The position numbers and the translations under genes are program-made. A stretch of 64,000 nucleotides of DNA from Climacteris rufus (Eukaryota > Chordata > Aves > Passeriformes > Climacteridae), in NCBI GenBank assembly GCA_013398175.1, contig VZRZ01007768.1, positions 865,600 to 929,599 of the forward strand, given 5' to 3'. This document shows, piece by piece, positions 40,001 to 52,000 of this stretch; the first letter of the stretch is position 1, and the number at the start of each line of letters is the position of its first letter. Under the pieces are notes generated by a model. It did not search any database, was not told the DNA's origin, and was given only the letters and a program-made list of their open reading frames with translations.

Positions 40001-43000
40001 CCTGGAATGCAAAGCAAATAGTAAGCAGTGAGAACAAACAGTTTTTCATAACCAGTGTGGTGCATTCACCTCCAGAACTGTGAATTGAACCTCAAGATCT
40101 GGGTTTCCATGGCTCCTCTCCTGTTCAGTACTACCTGAGTCTCCTCCATATCTTCAGATTTTCTTGGTGTGTGAGAATTTGGACCCATGTCCCCAGCTTC
40201 CCTGCAGAGCACTGTAACCACCAGGCCAGAAGGCAGATAATGTTTCCAGCTCTTCTTCTGGAGCATGTCTAGGCAGAAGAGATTACAGAGATGTTTTAGA
40301 AACTAAGGAGGAGAAAATATGACTTGGAAGGCTGGTGATTATGGTACTTACCTGAAATTGGAAGTCCAGTTCTTTATGTTCAGGTCCATATGAATTTCAG
40401 AGAGAACCCTGGTAGACCTAGTTCTGAACATACAAGGCAACTGATGTGAACTCACTTAAAATAGAATCCAAAATCTTTGTTCTTACATCTACAAAAATAG
40501 ATGTGTGATTTTTGAAGTCTTGACTTTTTTCTTAATAGCGTTAAACATGGGAGGAATATTGAAATTCCCTTGAGTTTTCTTTTATTGCTTTATAAGAATA
40601 GTCAACGTAACAATTAGAAATTGTTACATTTTAACTGTCAGCACCCTTTCTTGGATTATCTTAGCTTGTCTTCCATTTTTTAGGGTTTCTTATTCCAGTT
40701 CCTTTACCTCACTAGAAAGTGTCAAGAGCTTTAAAATTAATTCTCCTGCTCTTGACAGAAGTTTTTTTATTTGGCTTCCTTTTGTCTCTTGCTTTTCTTC
40801 ATTCATATATGGTATCCTACTGCTTCCTTTTCTTCTTTTTCAACTCCTCCTCCTTTTCTTCCCCAATTCCAACTCATAACTGTCAACTGAATGAAGTGTT
40901 GTGCTTGGATTAGAGTCTTTTATTCCTGTTAACTGACTGGTTCAAGGTATTCCTGCACACACAGCATTCCTTTCCTAATGTGTTTTTGCAGATGGACTTT
41001 TAAGTGTGGCTAGGTAATGTATGGAATTGCCACACTTGCATTTAGCTCAGCCCTTTAATTGTGCACATTTCAATGGCTTTCCCATGTACGAGGGAGTACA
41101 GGAGAAACGTAGAGTATTTTAAATTGCTGGAAGAAGTTGGTTTGATAATGATCCAAATACTGTCAGTTGTGTTGTACCTGTACCTTCTCACTATGGTGTT
41201 AGAAACTGTAACCTTTGGACAACTAATTTTAGCTGTTAGTTTAGTTGTAAAGAATTATATGGAGCATTTCTAAATCCAATTTCATCTCGGTGTTTTATGA
41301 TGTTCACTGTTTTATTTTCTTTTGATGTCCAGTTGATGTTCAGAGGTGGTGTGGCAGAAATGCTGGTTTGTAGTTTGAGGTTAGAATATTTCTAGGAGAG
41401 AATCCTGGCTGTATGAAACTATCTGTACTACTAATCCTTGTCTTGTGTGTTGTGTAGGCTACCAAGTGCTGGCTCCCACTGCCTATTATGATCAGACTGG
41501 TGCCTTAGTAGTAGGCCCTGGAGCAAGAACTGGCCTTGGTGCACCAGTCAGACTGGTGGCCTCAACTCCTGTTCTAATCAGTTCTGCAGCAGCACAAGCA
41601 GGTAAGTATTCCATCCTGCACAGAGTTTTCTTTCACTTCTGTACTGAATCTTAACAGTAATGGTGATTAGTATTCAATATTATTGATGTTTTCCCTGCGT
41701 CTGTGAAGTTTTCTCGTTGTGAAGTACACAGTGCATGCTTGCTTCATTATTTTGTCTCCTCCTGTTTCTCAGAGATGTGGTTTCCCATTTTTAATTGGGA
41801 TTTACAGTCCTCTTCCTATACATATACAGGCATGTTTCTGCAAATGTTGCTACTTGACAGATAGGAACATTTTCTCCTTCCTCTCCCCATGCATATAACA
41901 TGCACTTCTCATCAATGCCCTAAATGGTGTCCTCTGGGAAGCATCATTTCATTGCTTGGGCCTGGCAGAAGATGGACTGCTCTGGAGCCTTGCCATGGCT
42001 TTTACCATGGAAGTATTTTCTCCTGAAAAGTGTGGCAAGGAAAAAGCTATGTATAGAACGGAGAGCAGAAGAGGAGAGTTAATTACATCAAAAGTCTCGA
42101 GTTTGCTACTTCTTTTTTACCAGTTGTAAGATCTAGTACAACTTTACTGAACCATTTGTTGCATTTGTTAAATTAAAATCCAAAATACTAACCCCGGATT
42201 AATGAACTTAATCTAATCAGAAAATTCGATTTTAAGTTAATCTATAAGCTTCTTTCTCTATGCAGAACTCGCTCCTAACATGAGTAGCTGAAGATGTCTT
42301 TGAATGACTCTTAGCTGTAACTCTGCTATTGCAACTTTGGATATAAAAAGTTCAGTAGACAGCAATGTCTGATATGTTTACACTGAAAATTCCCTCAATT
42401 ACATTATCAGTGCATAAAACTCGCGCTGTCTTCCTTTTTTATCCTTGAGTAATTAAGACCGTGTAACACTATTGTTTAGTCCTTTAATATGTGGATTTCT
42501 GCTTGTTTTAAGAAGGTTTCAAGAAAATACAACGTAGTTGTGAATAGTCCATGTTCAGTGAGGAAATATTGGAGAGAATACCTGACTGACCCCGTGTGTT
42601 TTACAGCTGCAGCTGCTTCAGCTGGAGGAACAGCCAACAACCTGGCGGGAGCCACGAACGGTCTCTTCCGGCCCCTGGGTGCCCAGCCACAGCAACAGCA
42701 ACAGCAAACCAATAGTAGCCTACAGTCCAACTCATTTTATGGCAGTAACTCTTTGACCAATAACTCCCAGAGCAGTTCCCTTTTTTCCCATGGTCCTGGC
42801 CAGCCAGGAAGCACATCCCTTGGCTTTGGAAGTAGCAGCTCTTTAGGAGCAGCTATCGGCTCTGCACTTGGTGGATTTGGCTCATCAGGTAGGTTGTTCG
42901 TATAGTGAGGACATTCTGGGAGACTTTGGTGTTAAGCAAAAAAAATGTATCTGTACCAGGCATCATATATACATATACATTGCTAAAAAGAATGCAAAAG

Positions 43001-46000
43001 TAGGTTATTCAACTTTAAAACAAATTATAGGGAAATAAAAAGGTTTTTTAAATTCGCTCGGGCTTTGTATACAAGATGCATTTTTGAACAATATCCTGTA
43101 GTCACAGATATCTCCAAAATACTTTTCCATACTGATCACTGTACTCTGCCCTAGAAGTTTGTTACTGTTTTTTAGTAAGCTGCTTTTATTTTGAAGGAAG
43201 TCTTCATTCTGTGCTTAAAATAACAATTGATGATATTGAAGATATGCATCCTATTGTTGTAGTTTTAATATTGAAAAAATCCTATTTTTTTCAAACAAAT
43301 TAAATAGCATATGACTTTCCAAATTTGATCTAATATTGAAGTGCTTGTTTCTATAACATTTTTAAAGCATTTATAAAACAAAAATACTTTATACCCAAGA
43401 GTAGTTCTTGTTAACTGTAGTATGTTTAATCTTAGATATAGTTAAGCCTAAATAGTTCTATTTAAGTGTGGGGCCTTTAATAATGTGAACAGATGCTCCT
43501 AAATATTATCAACCTGTTTATATTTAAAAAAGAAATGTTTGTCATGTTTCTGCTCTATAGCAGAAATCCCATATTCACAGTTTTTAAACATGCAAGGTAG
43601 GTTTCTTATATTACAGATTCAGTATTAGTAAGGCAAGAGAAAGATATTTTTAAAAGAATATTTTCTTTGGCTATTAATCCCTAAGTTTACAACACTGAAT
43701 TGCTTCTTATTACTAATATTTTAATGAAATCAGTAGAGCGTGTTTAATCTTGCATATCTTGAAGATGAGTAGAAATTGGGGGAATTGTATGTACTCTAAC
43801 AGTATTCTTTTCAAAATTAAGGGAAATTAGACCTAAGTAATTTTTAAAAAATTATTACAAGATACTACATGGGGAAAAAAAACAGAAGGAAAAACACACC
43901 TTTCAGTGTTAAGACATGATTCTTGTTATTTGGTAAGTGTGACTAGTGACATCAAATATACTGCATACCAACACAGAGTTCTTCTCAGTGTTGTTTTTCA
44001 TAAAATAATTGGAAAAATTTTTTATTTTAACAAAACTAATGCTGGAAAATCCAAAATCAGGGTTTTACACTGATCCTGTCCAATATTTGATTTTAAAGAG
44101 GAGACTCAAAACATTCCATGTTCAATTAAAAAAAAAAAAAGGAAAAAAATTGGAAGCTACTTAGTAGTGTAGATTTTCTTAATTTTCGTTAATGCCATAA
44201 CAAGTAAAACTTATTTACAAAATTGAGTTATCCAAGTGTATATTCTGTAATATAACTTGTCCTGAGCTACTTGCAGGGTTTCAGTGAATCCTTAGCAGCT
44301 GTGTTTCACACTAGGTACAGTTTCATTACATTGGTAGATAGTGATAATAAGTAAATATATTTAATAAAGTGCACCAATTTTAAATGTCTAGATAGAATAG
44401 ACTTAAGTGATGAAAGTTTTAATCCAGCATTATCTGAAGAACCTCCACAGAACAAAAGTTTTAGTTGTGTATCTACTTAGGAAAATCAGCATAGCTTTTT
44501 CTGGCACAGGAGACTAAGCCTTTTTCATGTAGCAAAGATCAGTTCCAGAGCTTTGTCCAAAGTCCTCAGCATAGAGATCACAGGCTGAAATCTTGCAGCA
44601 GTATCCAGGGTAGTTTGCACAGGGAAGCAGGAACCCTATGCTTTTGCAGTTTGAGAAGTGCTGATGAAAGGTGCTATGTAAACCTGAAATATTTTTAGTA
44701 GTACTATTAGAATTAAAGTATATTGAAAGTGCCCTTCTGCCAAGTATAAATTGTACTTGCCTAATAGCCACTTAAAATATGCTACCTGGTTATTTATGTA
44801 TTTATTTTTTTATAGTTCTGAGCTGTATGTATGTATGAATTCAGTTACAGATGAGCACTTAAAATGGTTAATGCATACTGAGGCAAATTGAAAACAAGTT
44901 TGTTTTTTTATCTGCCAAGGTTTCAGCTGCTCTGTAACTCCCCTCAGTGTGTTGAAAAAGTTGAATTTCAGTTAAAATATAACCATGAGGACTGATAGAT
45001 GGCAGTGCACATATTGCCCTTATGTTTTCAGCTTTTGCAGGGGGAAAAAAATAGCTCTGCAAAAAAATGCAAAGGTGAGCATGTTCTAGCTTGAATGACT
45101 GAACAAAGTAACAACTGGAAGCAGCAAGCATACCATTTAAATGGCTGTATGTACTTACAGTCTCTGTTCTTTTGTAATAAAGTTATTCATACTCCATTTT
45201 AAAGATTTAGCTACATGATGATAAGTTACTGCAGCTTAACAGGTAGCCAGGAATTAGATCAGCTATGGCAGCTTTCCAGATGCCTTCTCCTGGCTTGTAA
45301 CAACTGTAAAGGAATTGCATTAGCTTACAGAGTGGGGAAGAGGAGTAAGCTAATGCAAATTATCTGCTGGGTTTTGTGAGCTTTGCTTGTATGTGTGAAA
45401 ATGCAGCTCATCTGGTTCATGCTAACTTGTTAAGCTGCAGTAATTTAGCTGAGTAAGAAACCCTGAAAGATGGAAAAATAACAATCCATTGTAGCGTTGT
45501 ATTAACATTTATATGGTCCACTGAGCCAGAGCCTGCAGAGCTGGTCTCAAAGCTTGAGATTTCTTTCAACTGTTGCCTTAATTTGCTCTTCTGGTTTCTT
45601 ATTCTCCATCTCCTTGCCTAGTTAGTCCAGTATCTTTTCCTTCTGGCTTCTCCTCTAGTATGTCTTCCTTCCCAGTTTCCAGGCAACATTTATCTCCTGC
45701 TTCTCTCCCCCTCCTAAGTATGTTTCTGTTTCTACTCGTACTGTGTGGTGTTGCCATCATCAGCTTACTATTCCAGTCTTTTTGCCCCACAGTCACATCT
45801 ACCTTCTACAGCCTAACTTTTCTTCAGATCTGCTTTCTTCTCATCCTCAGTCCCACTGAAAGTGCTTGCCAGTTTTTCTTGCAGTCTCGTTGTTGGCTCC
45901 TTTGTCTGACCTTTCTTCCTCCTTCTGGTTTCCTTTTTTCCTCTTTCCCCCTCCCTAGTCTATTTCTTGTGTTTGGCTTTTGTCTACCCTGCACTTGAAA

Positions 46001-49000
46001 TAGAAAACTTCCTTTCCACATTGCCTGATGGGCCTTCCCAATGCAAGGTGGAATCTTGGACAGCAGTTTGAGGCTGTTTTTGACACGGCACAACCTTAAT
46101 CAGCCATTTCAGATGTGCTGTGTATGGTCAGGAGTTTTAAGTTTTCAGCTACGAGTCTGTAGCAGATCTGTGCTGAACTTGGATGAAATGTGATTTTGCA
46201 AAGATTTTTAGTTCAGTCAGAGAGTGTGAAAATAAAGGTCTCCTGTTGCTGGCATATTTGGTCTGAGAACATGACAGCATTAACCTCTCATATAGGTAGG
46301 CTGGATTATTTTGGTAAGGATGAATCACCTTTCCTTGCCAGTAGTTATGAAATGGCAGTGTATAGACCAAAGTTCTTTAAAAAATTTTGTCCAAGCAAGT
46401 TCCTGCCATGAAAGATATTAGCCAAGTTGCTAATGTTGTGAGAAAACAAATTAGTGTCTTAAAATGGGACGTTTCAGGTGACCTTTATATTGGGCCATGC
46501 TGCCAGCTTTAATAGGAAGCTACTTGAAAAAGGTAAAGGTTATGGAAGTACAAGTGCTGACCTTTCCTTTTTAAGTTGAAGTAGTCAATAGTAGTAATCA
46601 GTTTTCCAAATTCAGCTTAAGGAACATAGTTGTTATTAAAATATCCATGATCTTGGTTTTGTTCATGAGTATGATAATGTTCCAGTGTTTAAAACAGGCA
46701 CTTTACTTTAAATATTTCACTAGTATGCAGCAGATACTAGAATTTAACATTTCTAAAAACTTTTTATTGTTCTCCTAATTTGTCCTAGACTGCTCATCGC
46801 CCTGCTGAACGATGCTGTGCAGGATGACCAGTCCTTCACTAATACACTGTTATCCAAAGCCTCTCCTCTAATTTGACTTCCAAAAACACTGATAGCAGTA
46901 AAATCACCTTTTTTAATTTCTCGCCTTAATTTTCCTCTCTCTGCTCTGCTTCTCATCTTCTTCTTGGCCTATTCCCTCTTTAAAATATCTTTTCAAAACA
47001 TTTCTTTGAGAGCCATAATTCTCACAGGGAATTTTAAGTAGTCATTTTTTTTCCCTACAGGTGAGGGGTTCACAAACAAGAGGAAGTTCAGAAACATCTG
47101 AACAGCAATATAAATTATTTTGTGAACCCTTAACAGCTTATTGCCTCTAGACTTTTTACTGAAATGAGTATCACTGTCTGATTAATAATTTGTGGTAGAA
47201 AAGAAATTACCAAATAATTTAGTGGCGATATTTTTAGAACAATTAATTCTATGAAATGACATCATTATAAATTCCGTATTTGTCCCAAAGCCTGAAGCCA
47301 GGCAGTTAAACCAGAGTACTGCAATATTACCGTGAGAAGTCCAGCGTGAAATGTTGAAAGATGTGGACATTGGTGAAATTACTTGCCAGTGGTGTGTTTA
47401 TACCCACTTAGATTTACTTAAAAGCATGTGTGGTTATCACAGTAATTGTCTTTGTCATAACGATTGCTGTAATTATTGTGATCGCATCTGTTGTTGCCCA
47501 GCTGTAGTTGGGGATAGGTTTTCTTCAGTTGACACTGTGTAATTAGGGTCTTTTTATTTCTTCTTCAGTTGGCAGTTCTGCAAGTAGTAGTGCCACAAGG
47601 AGAGATTCTCTATCTACTAGCTCTGACTTGTACAAAAGATCTAGTAGCAGCCTAGCACCCATAGGGCAGCCATTTTACAATAGTCTGGGATTTTCCTCCT
47701 CTCCAAGTCCAATAGGCATGCCTCTGCCAAGCCAAACGCCAGGACATTCACTTACGCCACCGCCATCACTTTCATCACATGGATCCTCATCCAGTTTGCA
47801 TTTAGGTAAAAAAAACAAAAACAAAAAAACCAAAAAAACACTTTTTGTTTGTATGTGTGTATGTATTTCTATGTGTAAAATATGTGTTGCATAAGAGATG
47901 TCACGTTACCTTTGCTGTTAAACAGTTTTGTGATGAAGAGGGGCCATTCCCGAAACTCAGATGCTCATTGATTTGACAGTGGAGGGCACTCAGCTTTTGG
48001 CAGTATTGGGCCAACAACTGATTTTTCTTCCCTTGCAGAAGCCCAACAGAGAGCCCAGTAAGAATTACTGGTCCTTTTCCTGTTATGTTTGTACAGAATG
48101 ACAAGCAAAGGTGCATTATTTTTGTTTCTCCTTCAGTGTGTTGCCACTTTAAGGACGTTTTAGAGCTGATGATTTGTTTAACAGTGAAGTGACTTTCACT
48201 AATGCCCCTTACCATGATAAAGTAGAGAAGTGAACAGTGCTCTCAATGTAAAATGTATTGAAAGGTGATTTTTGAATCGGTCAGCCTCATGGCCCAGATG
48301 CTTTGCCAGGAACACAGGTGTTTATCACCAGGTTGGTGGAAGGTAAAAAAAAAAAAGGCATTTGTCAAAGAAGTAGCAAAGGCATTGTCAGTGGTGGCTC
48401 TCTATTATCAAATGTATTTTTTAAGGAATGCTGATAATAATTTCTTAGAATCTTTTTTGGCTAGTTAGATGACATGGGAGCTCAACCTGTCTTTTAAAAA
48501 TACTTAAAATAAAATAAAAAATCTAAAGAAACCCCACCACAGTATAGAGTATATTTAGAAGATAATGCCTCTAACCTGAGGTTACCTAATTAAATGTTTT
48601 CTTTTTTTGCTGCTAGTATTTGCAGATATTTAATTTGGATGCTAAAATCATACAGAGAAATTGGATGTTACTCAAGATTTTGTTGCCTCTTGCTCCAGTA
48701 ACTATTCAGTGCACAGTTCTATGCATGCAACAGGCAACCTAATCCCCTATACTTCTCTTAGTGCAAATAAAATAGGAAAAAAAAATTAAAATGCCTACCA
48801 GAATATACTTTAAGTGAGAAATGTGTGAGTGATTTGTATAACAAGGTTAAATAATTAAAATATATTACATTTGCAGTACAGTATCCCCTTCAAGGTTAAG
48901 TGCTGAATACCCGAAGTAAAACTGGGCAAGGGGATGTTTCAGCACGTTTTATTTTTTTTTACTTACCTTTTTTCCTTTTTCAGGTCTACAAAGTGCACCT

Positions 49001-52000
49001 TTGGGCTGAGACCAAGCATGGAAAGTTTCAGCCCAAATGGAGGCTTTTGAGAAAGTTCTGAACATCTGACAATGGGGTTATCATGGAGATCTTTTTCTTT
49101 CTTTCTTTTCAAAGTACTCTCACCATAGTTTTCATATTGCTGAAAACTATCCTTAAACCAAATTTTGGAAGGCATTATCTAAAATTTAAAACATTCAAAG
49201 TTTTGTTTGTGTCACATTTGATAAATGTTAAAAGACTTTTTTTTCAGTTCTGAGAAAATAGGCTGTGATCAATATAGAGGATTGCCTCTAGCAGCAGAAA
49301 TTGTTAAATACTGACTTTGACCCATTTTGAACTGTTTGGCAGTGTGAACTAAGCCTAATAGTTTGTTAAAATCATGTACTAGATCGGTGTGTAACTGCCA
49401 GAATATACAGTTGTACTCTGAAAATTGACACAACCTTGTTGGCTTCCATGTGTCCTCTTTGTCTTCAAGTGAAGCGGACCTTGATTACTGATAAACTTTT
49501 TGTTAAGTTACGAAATCTGCCTGAAATTTGGAAATGGAAGTCTTTTGGATATTTGCTTTCACAAAAAGAGCAAAAATTATTTTTTTTTGGTAGCCTTTCT
49601 GCCCTGTGTCATATTTTTGCACTGTTGCATTCAAAGTGCACCACCTCAGAGTTTAAGACTATTTCTGCAGTTAATTGTGTGTCTTGTTATATTTATTCTG
49701 GTGTGTTCATCAGCCGCTCTTGGAAGCATGTTTTGTTCTCACATACAAAAAAAATAAAAACAAAAAATCAAAGCTTTCTCAGCAAATGAGAAGTTATACC
49801 TGAAATCATCCAGGGAGTATATTTTAAGAAGGGTATGGTTTTAATGTAGTCACTTTTCAGAGTAGAACAACATTGTAAGTTCATGTCTGCATGCAATTTC
49901 CATTGGTATTTTGATAATGCCTGTCAAATGCAGCTCTCCCTCCACCTTCCAAACTTGTCCTGCCTGCTTGTATCAACAGGTTCAGCTAAGTTTAACTCCT
50001 GTTTTAAAATGGACATCAAACTCGGTTGCTCCTGTTTCAGCCACCAGAATCTAGAGCACAACACTGGGAAAGGGTGCATGGTTTTATAACCCCTTTGTCA
50101 GACACTGCTGCAATTTGTAGCTTAAAAGAACAATTTCCCTTTTGTAAGAAATTTGTGATATTTTATTGTTTTTATCTCTTCTCACCAACTTTTATCCAAC
50201 ATCCTAAAATAGGAATGTGCTAATGACTTTGTGCTAGTGTCAGTGTTCCTGTATTTGAAGGGATTTGTGGGTTGTCTGTAACTGCTTCTTTACTGTAATC
50301 AGTTGGAGCAGTAAGGTCATGAATTTGAACTACCCTTTCACTCCCAGGGACAAAGAACTGCAAGAGGAAATGTTTCTCCTATGTCATAAAAAATCTTTTT
50401 AGATTGGTAGTCCTTACCCTGTTTGATGGTACATTGCAGGGTTTTAAGTGTGGAGTTTTGGTGTAGAGTAGGATTTTTAAAATCTGGGCTTTTGGAGGGA
50501 ATTATTTTCTGTGTGTCACAAGCCAAGCTTGTTAGTTCAGATTGATATTTTATCTTTGGAGATGGTCATTCTGGGGAAGAGTCAAGGTCCCTAGGCAAGG
50601 CAGTTTGGGAAACTTTGCATTGCCTCTGCTCTGTCCCTACCCTGTAGGGCTGCAGTAAACCAGGCATGAGAAACATTGATTGATTCCTAAAATACACATG
50701 ATGTATACATAGATATGTGTCATTCTATTTTGCATATGAATATGAAACTTTTAGTTGAGGATGTGATGAAGATTCTTTTTTACAGATGAACACTTTATAG
50801 AAATTGTTTAAAGCATTTATATAAATGTATGTGTGTTATTAGAGGATACTGCTGATACATGTAAATAAGTTACTGTGCAGTAGATATGTTTTCTGTCTTT
50901 ATTAAAAACAATTGAAAAAATACTTAACATCTCTGTGCCTTCCCTATGGACTAGCCACAGGGATTTAGGTTCAATTAGACTGTAAAGCAGCTTAATATTA
51001 TTCAGTGCATTGGAGATCTTTGTTTTATGAGATCAGAAGTGGTAACTAATTGATTATCTGAAGAATGAACTTCATACTTCATTCCCCAAGAGTGGCAATA
51101 CTGATGCCTAATAAGTATTTTAAATTTTCAGTGCTTTTTTCAGTAGGGTATGTCCCCCAAAAAACTTACAAGACCTAGGTTGGTACTTTCCTAGTTTGGA
51201 GAAGAAAATAGACCATTGTACTCACAAATATGTCTGCATGTAATAAGTACCTAAGGCAATAAGCTTTTATTTTGGGAGTTTTACTGTTTTTCAAATCTGC
51301 AGAGCCATAACATTGCTGTAATGAAAGGTCATGTGAGAATGAGAGCTAATTACTTACTGAATTTCTCTTTTTATATAATAATATCCAGTGCTTTACAAGG
51401 TTAAGCTTTCTGTGTGCTCTGGAGTACCACAGGTTGTTCTAGGCACAGTGGATGTTCTTTGAGCCTTCCTGTATGATGGTCCTGCTTAATGTGATTGTCT
51501 GAAATAGTTTCACAGGCTAGACAGGAGCCTCCCAGTTGCAGCATAGTTGTCTTACAAGTCTTAAATAAAAGTGATGGTTCCCAAATTAGACTGAAAAAAG
51601 GCTGGATAATCCTGACTAGGAAATGTATATTACACATCTATAATATATTTGTTAAAAGCTACCAAGTTTCTTAATTTCTGTTTTACTTGCTGGATAAATT
51701 GTTGCACTTAATTTATAGAGATGAAGGCTCAGTTAAAAAAAAAAAAAAAAAGCTGAAACAATTCCTGATTCACATGTGCAATTCTGTGACTGTGTGTGTT
51801 GACTGTGAGCATATGATGAGAACTGCCCCATTAGTTTCTGGCACAGAGTTGAGCATGTGAGCAGTGGAGCAGTAGAGATGCTGCAACAGGAAAGTAGCCT
51901 ATTAAATTCCTTCCAAGTGGGCTCTGGTGCCCTCTCGTGATACTAAATAGTGTTACTGCACAGCATGAACAGGGAAGCCAGCATTGCACTCATGTATTGA

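Larger units (their letters stand above)
35220..41457 (+). other. PUM2: PUM2 intron 9
   Basis: 6.2 kb, the longest intron inside the coding region. Contains a T17 tract near 36260, a TA-rich microsatellite near 36480-36510, a minus-strand CR1 tail (37570-37895) and an old SINE-like remnant (about 40160-40250). No gene seen. Confidence 0.85.
42889..47568 (+). other. PUM2: PUM2 intron 11
   Basis: 4.7 kb, AT-rich, with an A12 tract near 44130 and a strongly pyrimidine-biased block at about 45590-45960. It contains a long imperfect palindrome (45226-45443) and a 12-bp hairpin (47436-47482) shortly before exon 12. No gene recognised. Confidence 0.85.

Noticed and set aside
45660..45998. 112-codon hydrophobic open frame
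   Set aside because: Explained by the pyrimidine-biased tract (F/L/S codons); an equally open basic frame exists on the other strand.
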